Notes under the pieces: generated by a model
The model's database searches: none
Seen by the model: only the letters and a program-made list of their open reading frames with translations
What the model was told of the DNA's origin: nothing
DNA from: Baffinella frigidus
Taxonomy: Eukaryota; Cryptophyceae; Cryptomonadales; Baffinellaceae
NCBI GenBank assembly: GCA_026770585.1
Contig: MU647046.1
Span: 64,149-75,210 of the forward strand
Length of the DNA stretch: 11,062 nt
Direction: 5' to 3'
Shown: one piece after another, positions 6,826-11,062 of the stretch
How the letters are laid out: each line of letters opens with the position of its first letter
Position numbering within the stretch: position 1 is the first letter of the stretch
Position numbers and translations under genes: made by a program

Positions 6826-6982
6826 GGCTAGGAGGTATTCCGCAGTCTGTGCACCAAACATCTGTAAGTTGGTCATGTGCGATAAGTTGATCCTGTGATG
6901 TAAGTTGATTGTGTGCTATAAGTTAATCATGTGCTGTAAGTGGATCATGTGCTATAAGTTGACGCGGGTCGACTATCCTCGG
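6826..6982 (+). repeat. Composite satellite block 2 (header, about 6 units, tail)
   Basis: Header GGCTAGGAGGTATTCCGCAG, then about six 18-bp units such as ATAAGTTGATCCTGTGAT and ATAAGTTAATCATGTGCT. The tail TTGACGCGGGTCGACTATCC begins at 6959. The next header follows 5 bp later. Confidence 0.9.
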
Positions 6983-6986
6983 TGCC

Positions 6987-7277
6987 GGCTAGGAGGCACT
7001 CCGCAGTCTGCGTCCCCTACCCTGTCGCCCAACGCAAACACAAACGGTAAGTTGATCCTGTGCTATAAGTTGATCCTGTGCTATAAGTTTCTGAAAGTTG
7101 ATCCTGTGCTATAAGTTTCTGAAAGTTGATCCTGTGCTATAAGTTTCGCAAACGGTAAGTTGATTGTGTGCTATAAGTTGATCCTGTGCTATACGCTTCT
7201 GTAAGTTGATTATGTGCTATAAGTTTACCCGGTGCTGTAAGTTCATCGTGTGCTGTAAGTTGACGCGGGTCAACTCG
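6987..7277 (+). repeat. Composite satellite block 3 (header, about 14 units, tail)
   Basis: Header GGCTAGGAGGCACTCCGCAG at 6987, a CGCAAACACAAACGG linker, then the longest 18-bp array. Units read ATAAGTTGATCCTGTGCT, some replaced by a 10-bp partial ATAAGTTTCT. The tail TTGACGCGGGTC starts at 7260 and continues into GGGTCAACTCGAAAGTTGACCC, itself a palindrome. Confidence 0.9.
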
Positions 7278-7336
7278 AAAGTTGACCCTGGTCGACGATC
7301 CCCGCAGGGTCAACTTTCGTCGCGTGGCAACTTTTT

Positions 7337-7487
7337 AGCTCTGTCCCACTTGGATTTGGGCTCGCCAGTATTTCGCCCCCCCCCCGAAATATCACAGGTG
7401 AATTTCGTGTGGGGGTGTCAAAATCCACCTGTGAAATTTCGGGGGGGGGCGAAATAATGGCGAGCCCAAATTGACCGGGACAGAGCT
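7337..7487. mobile_element. 151-bp palindromic (foldback) element
   Basis: Arms 7337-7400 and 7426-7487 are reverse complements over about 62 bp (AGCTCTGTCCC, TTTGGGCTCGCCA, ATTTCGCC then a C10/G9 run, ATCACAGGTG) with a short centre. It separates block 3 from the headerless block 4: GTGGCAACTTTT-type sequence occurs on its left (7325) and again at 7577. No sharp target duplication visible. The frame on the minus strand at 7392-7895 merely crosses it. Confidence 0.85.
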
Positions 7488-7498
7488 AGACTTTTGGC

Positions 7499-7590
7499 GA
7501 TAAGTTAATCCAGTGCTGTAAGTTGATCGTGTGCTGTAAGTTGACGCGGGTCGACTATCCTCGCAACTTTCGACGCGTGGCAACTTTTGG
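7499..7590 (+). repeat. Composite satellite block 4 (about 3 units, tail, no header)
   Basis: ATAAGTTAATCCAGTGCT and GTAAGTTGATCGTGTGCT units, then the tail TTGACGCGGGTCGACTATCC at 7541 and CAACTTTCGACGCGTGG. The header expected upstream is replaced by the palindromic element. Confidence 0.85.
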
Positions 7591-7769
7591 CGGGCGCGCA
7601 CCGTGACCCGGAGCCCACCCTCCACCTCCAAAGTGGCTCCAATGTTTTTGTCATTCTCCGCGCTTTGCCGCCTGAAAGGGGGGTGGGTTTTCAACCGCGC
7701 CAGATTCTTGGAAGGGTCGCCAAAAGTAAATTTCCCGGAAGAAATAAGGGGAAATTCTACCGTAGACAT
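7591..7769. other. Unclassified spacer with dispersed repeat copy 2
   Basis: No gene recognised. 7698-7736 (CGCCAGATTCTTGGAAGGGT then CGCCAAAAGTAAATTTCCC) is the second copy of the 40-bp repeat at 1036. Confidence 0.5.
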
Positions 7770-7816
7770 GATCGTAGGCTTAACTACCCGGGTTTTAGGA
7801 CGTTGACCTATTAGTG
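7770..7816 (+). mobile_element. Family-C solo arm remnant
   Basis: CGTAGGCTTAACTACCCGGG then TTTTAGGACGTTGACCTATTAG aligns with the outer right arm of family C (reverse complement of 6266-6305), ending at the same CCTATTAG-TGTG terminus. Loop and left arm are absent. Confidence 0.65.
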
Positions 7817-7864
7817 TGACAGGGTCTGAAAAGGGGGGGGTGACAGGGTCTGAAAAGGGGGGGG
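7817..7864 (+). repeat. Two exact 24-bp tandem copies with G8 runs
   Basis: TGACAGGGTCTGAAAA plus GGGGGGGG occurs at 7817-7840 and again at 7841-7864 without a difference. Starts directly after the family-C remnant. Confidence 0.97.
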
Positions 7865-7880
7865 TGGAAGTGGAGCGTTC

Positions 7881-8030
7881 GGATCTCATGGGCAAACTGT
7901 TTTAATTTAAAACATTTCGTCAATGAAGTTTACTACACAGAAGGCTCCTACAAGTAGTAGTAAAGCAAACGTGTAGTAATTTTCATTGAAACTCAATATG
8001 TTAAAGTAAAACAGTTTGCCTATAAGATCC
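7881..8030. mobile_element. 150-bp AT-rich TIR element
   Basis: GGATCTCATGGGCAAACTGT then TTTAATTTAA at the left pairs with TTAAAGTAAAACAGTTTGCC then TATAAGATCC at the right. A second nested pair, CAATGAAGTTTACTACAC (7921) and GTGTAGTAATTTTCATTG (7971), surrounds a CAAGTAGTAGTAAAG centre. Markedly richer in A+T than its neighbours. It ends 20 bp before the family-A copy at 8050. Confidence 0.85.
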
Positions 8031-8049
8031 CTCTGGAGTGAGCGATGGA

Positions 8050-8209
8050 CCACACAGCGGACTTCGAAGGGATTTCGAATACCCCCTAAGCGATAAGACC
8101 TACAACCCTACGGTAGGCAACCCGTAGGGACATAGGGGGGTTCCTACGGATAAGGTAACGGAAAGTCGGCCCGATTTGGGCCGATAATCCCTTCGTAGCC
8201 CGCTGTGTG
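8050..8209 (+). mobile_element. Family-A MITE-like element, best complete copy
   Basis: 160 bp. Left TIR CCACACAGCGGACTTCGAAGG, right TIR CCTTCGTAGCCCGCTGTGTG. The core hairpin at 8106-8129 is CCCTACGG...CCGTAGGG. After GGGGGGTTCCTACGGATAAGG comes a 7-bp-stem hairpin at 8166-8184, TCGGCCCGATTTGGGCCGA. No coding capacity. Use this copy as the family reference. Confidence 0.9.
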
Positions 8210-8267
8210 TGCTGGGAAGCCTCTTCAATTCTACGATTGAGCATTCGAGAAAGAACGCTTTACGCTA
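8210..8267 (+). repeat. Spacer repeat copy 1 between family-A elements
   Basis: TGCTGGGAAGCCTCTTCAAT to AAAGAACGCTTTACGCTA; repeated in the same orientation at 8430-8485. Confidence 0.9.
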
Positions 8268-8429
8268 CCATACAGCGGGCTATGCAGGACCCCCCCCGTC
8301 GAATCTAACCCGTTTTCCGTTACCTGATCCGTAGGAACCCCCCCTATGTCCCTACGGGTTGCCTGCCGTAGGGTCCTAGATCTTGTCGCTTATGGGTTAT
8401 TGAAAATCGCTTCGAACGCCGCTGTGTGG
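8268..8429 (-). mobile_element. Family-A MITE-like element, inverted neighbour
   Basis: CCATACAGCGGGCTATGCAGG at the left, a C7 run, AACCCGTTTTCCG, core CCCTACGG...CCGTAGGG and right TIR TTCGAACGCCGCTGTGTGG. Resembles the 1638 copy on its left side and lacks the subterminal hairpin. The frame at 8346-8654 crosses it into family B and is not a gene. Confidence 0.85.
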
Positions 8430-8485
8430 TTGGGAACCCTCTTTAATTTTGCGATTGATCATTCGAGAAAGAACGTTTTACGCTA
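8430..8485 (+). repeat. Spacer repeat copy 2
   Basis: TTGGGAACCCTCTTTAATTT to AAAGAACGTTTTACGCTA; aligns along its length with 8210-8267 with roughly ten differences. Confidence 0.9.
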
Positions 8486-8615
8486 CCACACGGTGGACTA
8501 CGAGGGTTTCGTCGGGGCCGGATTCTGGGGGGTAACGTGGCCAAATTTGAACGACAAAATCCTTAGAGCCAATTGCATCAAAGACAAGTTAACGATGAAA
8601 GGTTCCACCGTGTGG
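8486..8615. mobile_element. Family-B TIR element, 130 bp
   Basis: Begins CCACACGGTGGACTACGAGG and ends AAAGGTTCCACCGTGTGG. Its interior differs from the 89-bp copy at 6663 apart from the ends, so the family is defined by its TIR. It starts exactly where spacer copy 2 ends, as family A does after copy 1. Confidence 0.7.
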
Positions 8616-8709
8616 GGTCTCTGTTTCGGCTCCTTCCCATCCGACCCAGGTTGACAATCGAGGTGTGATCTCTAAAGTTGACAGGCGAGTAGGGGCCCCG
8701 CTGGCAACA
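8616..8709. other. Short unclassified spacer
   Basis: Contains two TTGACA-AAGTTGACA motifs; no gene. Confidence 0.4.
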
Positions 8710-8880
8710 CGAAAATGCCAGAGGGGCCTATTTAAAACCGAGATGTAGCCTTTGTGTAGTCACTTTCGTTGCCTTTGGAGCCATTCCAGGCGAAATGATC
8801 CCAGACGCGAGGTTGAAACACCCTATCCTGGTACAAATAATTACAACCCCACATGTAAATAGGCCCCTCTTGCATTCTCG
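8710..8880. mobile_element. 171-bp TIR element
   Basis: Left GAAAATGCCAGAGGGGCCTA then TTTA (8711-8734) pairs with right TAAATAGGCCCCTCTTGCAT then TCTC (8856-8879), two mismatches. The interior has GTGTAGTCACTTTCGTTG (8754-8771), the motif shared with other foldbacks here. The minus frame at 8728-9039 crosses it and is not credible as a gene. Confidence 0.8.
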
Positions 8881-8956
8881 AGTGGGGGGGTACCGGATGA
8901 GGGCGTTGGAAACGACGTCTTGCCAGATCAGCTTGTTGTTCGTCCTGCTCGCCACG

Positions 8957-9045
8957 CGCGCGTTCAGTTTGATTTGATTCAAATTTGACAGTTTGGTTCG
9001 ATTCAAATTTGATCGCGCGTTCAGTTTGATTTGATTCAAATTTGA
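8957..9045. repeat. CAAATTTGA block with 32-bp direct repeat
   Basis: CGCGCGTTCAGTTTGATTTG then ATTCAAATTTGA at 8957-8988 recurs exactly at 9014-9045; a half unit TTCGATTCAAATTTGAT lies between. It abuts the second heptamer array. Confidence 0.93.
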
Positions 9046-9291
9046 TTCGGGTTTCAGGTTTCGGGCTTCAGGTTTCGGGTTCCGGGTTTCGGGTCTCGGG
9101 TTCCGGGATTCGGGTTTCGGGTTCCGGGTGTCGGGTGTCGGGTTTCGGGTTTCGGATGTCAGGTTTCGGGCTTCAGGTTTCGAGTTTCGGGCTTCGGGCT
9201 TCGAGTTTCGGGTTTCGAGCTTCGGGCTTCGGGTTTCGGGTTTCAGGTTTCGGGTTTCAGGTTTCGGATCCCGGGTTTCGGGTTTCGGGTT
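9046..9291 (+). repeat. TTTCGGG/TTTCAGG heptamer array
   Basis: About 35 consecutive 7-bp steps such as GGTTTCG, GGCTTCG, GGTTCCG and GGTGTCG, ending near GGGTTAACC. Related to the 4476-4754 array. The FRVSGFG and FRASGFE frames are low-complexity readings of the heptamer. Confidence 0.97.
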
Positions 9292-9386
9292 AACCTGGGA
9301 GGAAGCCCTTCAACCATATCTTGTACTAGCGACCCGTCGGCTGCGCACACGAAAACAGACGATTTCGCGTCAGTACGCCTAGGAAA

Positions 9387-9741
9387 CCACACAGCGAAGT
9401 TCGAAGGGATTTCGAATAACCCCTAAGCGATAAGACCTAGGACCCTACGGTAGGCAACCCGTAGGGACATAGGGGGGGTTCCTACGGATAAAGTAATGGA
9501 AACTCGGGCACTGAGTGCCCGAAAATCCCTTCGTAGCACTCTAATAGGGTAACGGCCTGAAAACGGGGTAGTTAGGCCTACGGCATTGCCTAGGACCTCC
9601 TACCGTAGGCCGAGACTTTTTGGTCCTAGGACCCCTCGGCCTACGGTAGGAGGTCCTAGGCAATACAGTATGCCTAACTACCCCATTTTCAGGCCGTTGC
9701 CCTATGAACTCTGTGTGGACCCTTCGTAGCCCGCTGTGTGG
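9387..9741 (+). mobile_element. Family-A element split by a family-C insertion
   Basis: Left TIR CCACACAGCGAAGTTCGAAGG, core CCCTACGG...CCGTAGGG, subterminal hairpin TCGGGCACTGAGTGCCCGA at 9504-9522 (same length and place as in the 8050 copy, different sequence). It breaks at CCCTTCGTAGC (9527-9537). The same 11 bp recur at 9720-9730 followed by the missing end CCGCTGTGTGG. Confidence 0.85.
9538..9719 (+). mobile_element. Family-C palindromic element, complete
   Basis: Arms 9545-9613 and 9636-9704 are 69 bp each and pair with about five mismatches. The loop contains the palindrome GGTCCTAGGACC. Outer ends ACTCTAATAGGG and GAACTCTGTGTGGA lie outside the arms. The 11-bp direct repeat CCCTTCGTAGC on both sides fits a target-site duplication. 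Long TIRs with 9-11-bp duplications are typical of Mutator-like elements; that assignment is inference. The minus-strand frame 9541-9951 spans it and is not a gene. Confidence 0.85.
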
Positions 9742-9884
9742 AGTGAAGGCGGACCAAATCGAGGCTGGAGCATGCGCCAACTCCTCGGGCGGCACCTTCG
9801 AATTCGAATGTGCCGCCCGGGGAAATGGCTCCAAACAATCGTCGATTTGGTCCAAATATCTGAGAGATGGATAGCCACACAGAG
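9734..9884. mobile_element. Family-D TIR element
   Basis: CTGTGTGG (9734) and CCACACAG (9875) bound nested dyads: GGACCAAATCGA with TCGATTTGGTCC, and a near-perfect 34-bp dyad at 9786-9819 (CGGGCGGCAC, TTCGAATTCGAA, GTGCCGCCCG). Its last 41 bp (9844-9884) are repeated at 10110-10150. The left limit overlaps the family-A end and could instead be 9708 (ACTCTGTGTGG), so boundaries are uncertain. Confidence 0.65.
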
Positions 9885-9899
9885 TAACACCACAAGCTC

Positions 9900-10072
9900 T
9901 CACGCGTGAGCCCCTTAAGGTCTTCACGCGTGGGCACCTTACTTGAGCCATTGATGGTTAAAAGGGGTTTTAAAATTTTAAAATAATCACTGCCCCCACT
10001 TTACTACACGTTTGACAATCAACGGCTCAAGTAAGTCCTCACGCGTGAGCACCTTAAGGGTCTCACGCGTGA
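9900..10072. mobile_element. Family-E foldback element with TCACGCGTGAG ends
   Basis: Arms of about 60 bp (9896-9956 and 10016-10077) pair with few mismatches. Each arm holds two CACGCGTG dyads plus CCTTAAGG and CTTACTTGAGCC. The AT-rich loop carries TTTTAAAATTTTAAAA and an inverse GTGTAGTAAAG. AAGCTC occurs at both edges (9894-9899 and 10073-10078), a possible 6-bp target duplication, though it can also be read as part of the arms. Confidence 0.75.
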
Positions 10073-10095
10073 AAGCTCTTTGCTTGAAGAGCACT

Positions 10096-10148
10096 CTGTG
10101 TGGACAGGCGATTTGGTCCAAATGTCTGAGAGATGGATAGCCACACAG
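10096..10148. mobile_element. Family-D short derivative with AGCACT duplication
   Basis: CTGTGTGG...CCACACAG, 53 bp, nearly all of it the conserved right part of family D. AGCACT directly precedes (10090-10095) and follows (10149-10154), consistent with a target-site duplication. It looks like an internally deleted family-D copy. Confidence 0.75.
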
Positions 10149-10169
10149 AGCACTCTTCGGGTTTCAGGT

Positions 10170-10277
10170 CCACACAGATTTCATAGGCTAACGGCCTGAA
10201 AATGGGGTAGTTAGGCATACTGTATTGCCTAGGACCTCCTACCGTAGGCCGAGGGATCCTAGGACCAAAACGTCTCG
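10170..10277 (-). mobile_element. Family-C element, one arm and loop, inverted orientation
   Basis: CCACACAGATTTCATAGG, then the arm TAACGGCCTG...ACTGTATTGCC...GTAGGCCGAG and loop GGATCCTAGGACCAAAA. It agrees with the reverse complement of 9719 back to about 9611. The second arm is absent; a different hairpin begins at 10275. Confidence 0.8.
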
Positions 10278-10306
10278 CGGGTGCTGGCGATTGCCAGCAC
10301 CCGCGA
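10275..10306. repeat. Perfect 14-bp hairpin with GATT loop
   Basis: TCGCGGGTGCTGGC, loop GATT, then the exact reverse complement GCCAGCACCCGCGA. It replaces the missing arm of the family-C copy. The short frames at 10225-10463 cross it and are not genes. Confidence 0.93.
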
Positions 10307-10319
10307 AACCGCCGGGAAA

Positions 10320-10394
10320 ACCTCCGGAACCATTGCCTCAGGGGTGTGCCAGACATTACCTCGAGGGTATGGTTCAGGAGACGGTCGGCTGTCC
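10320..10394 (+). repeat. Direct repeat, copy 1
   Basis: ACCTCCGGAACCATTGCCTC to GGTTCAGGAG...GGCTGTCC, repeated at 10542-10614 with a handful of changes. Confidence 0.92.
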
Positions 10395-10414
10395 TCCGCA
10401 AATAACCCCCTACT

Positions 10415-10530
10415 GGGGTACCTCGCTCATAAGAAAACGCCTTCCCCTATGAGCCTACAGTAGGCCTAGGCCTAGGGCACTACGACAGTCCTAGGGGAGG
10501 GGCTTTTTCTCGTGAGCTGAGGTACCCCTG
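10415..10530. repeat. Inverted repeat between the two direct repeats
   Basis: GGGGTACCTCGCTCATAAG then AAAACGCC (10415 on) pairs imperfectly with GGCTTTTTCTCGTGAGCTGA then GGTACCCC (10501-10528). The centre is rich in CCTAGG. With the flanking 74-bp direct repeats it forms DR-IR-IR-DR, as an inserted or composite element would. Confidence 0.7.
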
Positions 10531-10541
10531 TACCCGATGAG

Positions 10542-10614
10542 ACCTCCGGAACCATTGCCTCAGGGGTGTGCCAGGCATGGCCTCGAGGGTTTGGTTCAGG
10601 AGATGTGGCTGTCC
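10542..10614 (+). repeat. Direct repeat, copy 2
   Basis: Second copy of 10320-10394 (AGGCATGGCC for AGACATTACC and similar small changes). Confidence 0.92.
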
Positions 10615-10687
10615 CGCCCGCGAAACCGCGCGATTCTGCGAGCGGTTATTTTTAAAAAATGATGTTACTAGTGCTAGTACAGCAGCT

Positions 10688-10705
10688 GTGTAGTAATTTT
10701 CGTTG
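10688..10705 (+). repeat. GTGTAGTAATTTTCGTTG motif
   Basis: Exact 18-mer related to those at 5830, 7971 and 8754. Upstream ATGATGTTACTAGTGCTAG recalls the centre of the 7881 element, so a decayed foldback may lie near 10650-10720. Confidence 0.7.
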
Positions 10706-10729
10706 GCGGCGCTGAAACGGCGCGCGTTG

Positions 10730-10793
10730 GTGTCAGCATAGCCACGTATGTTCACACGAGCGTGTCAGCACAGCCATGTATGTTCACACGAGT
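10730..10793 (+). repeat. 31-bp tandem duplication
   Basis: GTGTCAGCATAGCCACGTAT then GTTCACACGAGC is followed directly by GTGTCAGCACAGCCATGTAT then GTTCACACGAGT. Confidence 0.9.
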
Positions 10794-10994
10794 GTGTTTC
10801 GAGAGACGTCGTCCGCACACCGCAGAATAATAAAAAAGATATATAGAAAAAAAGAGGAAAAAATGACCGCAGAATGGCTGTGGCGAGAGGCGAGAGGCGC
10901 CTCGCCACATGAAATCTGAGAAACTGATGAGACCAATTCAACTGACGCAGAGCTAGGAAGCAGCGGGCGTACTCGGTTGCTCCACTGGCGGATT
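10794..10994. other. Unclassified DNA with A-rich tract and hairpin
   Basis: An A/G-rich stretch near 10826-10864 precedes a hairpin TGTGGCGAG (10879-10887) with CTCGCCACA (10901-10909). No gene recognised. Confidence 0.5.
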
Positions 10995-11062
10995 ATCGGT
11001 ACGGGGAGGGAGGGAGGGAGGGAGGGAGAGAGAGAGGGAGAGGCAGAGCGAGAGAGAGGGAG
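10995..11062 (+). repeat. GGGA / GA microsatellite to window end
   Basis: Five or more consecutive GGGA units, then GA and GGGAGA repeats with few interruptions, continuing past the window edge. Consecutive GGG tracts could form a G-quadruplex. Confidence 0.95.

Noticed and set aside
7392-7895. 167-residue minus-strand frame, the longest here
   Set aside because: Runs over a palindrome, spacer, family-C remnant and an exact 24-bp tandem duplication; no recognisable domain.
8346-8654. 102-residue frame starting MSLRVACRRVL
   Set aside because: Crosses a family-A copy, a duplicated spacer and a family-B element; not a unit of its own.
10900-10960. Hammerhead ribozyme suggested by CTGATGAG near 10925
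   Set aside because: No GAAA follows at the required position and no supporting stems are seen.

Overview
This 11 kb window looks like non-coding, repeat-saturated eukaryotic nuclear DNA. I find no protein-coding gene, rRNA or tRNA I can support. Open frames are short (none above about 170 codons), cross repeat boundaries, and the longest lie over tandem repeats whose unit is a multiple of three. TTTAGGG-type telomere-like heptamers, purine and pyrimidine microsatellites and many small terminal-inverted-repeat (TIR) or foldback elements suggest a repeat-rich, perhaps subtelomeric region of a protist, alga or plant-lineage genome. TTTAGGG telomeres are known from plants, many green algae, chromerids and dinoflagellates. 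The lineage cannot be resolved from this window.

Layout. 1-2070: several copies of a roughly 160-bp MITE-like element (family A, TIR CCACACAGCGGGCTACGAAGG) separated by unique DNA and a thrice-repeated 67-bp segment. 2070-3000: a 46-nt hairpin, then a family-A relative whose core is amplified into eleven 21-bp repeats. 3000-3530: mostly unclassified, with a half copy of family B (TIR CCACACGGTGG). 3530-4920: a degenerate satellite whose units carry TTTAGGG-like runs, passing into TTTCAGG/TTTCGGG heptamers and AT-rich CAAATTTG blocks. 5000-5670: a terminator-like hairpin, a pyrimidine-rich tandem repeat and unclassified DNA. 5668-6500: a 516-bp long-TIR element, a hairpin and a large palindrome (family C). 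6480-7565: composite repeats made of a constant header, a variable array of an 18-bp unit and a constant tail, interrupted by a family-B element and a 151-bp palindrome. 7570-8880: a family-C arm remnant, a 150-bp AT-rich TIR element, two family-A copies, a family-B copy and a 171-bp TIR element. 8957-9291: CAAATTTG repeats leading into a second TTTCGGG heptamer array. 9387-10614: a family-A copy split by a family-C palindrome with an 11-bp duplication, then other foldback elements and a direct-repeat-flanked inverted repeat. 10640-11062: a short tandem duplication, a hairpin and a GGGA/GA microsatellite.

The elements share features. Families A, B, C and D all end in CCACACAG or CCACACGG. An 18-bp motif close to GTGTAGTAATTTTCGTTG recurs inside otherwise different foldback elements. 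Family-A copies differ in sequence in two internal hairpins but largely keep the pairing. No transposase is visible, so all elements would be non-autonomous.
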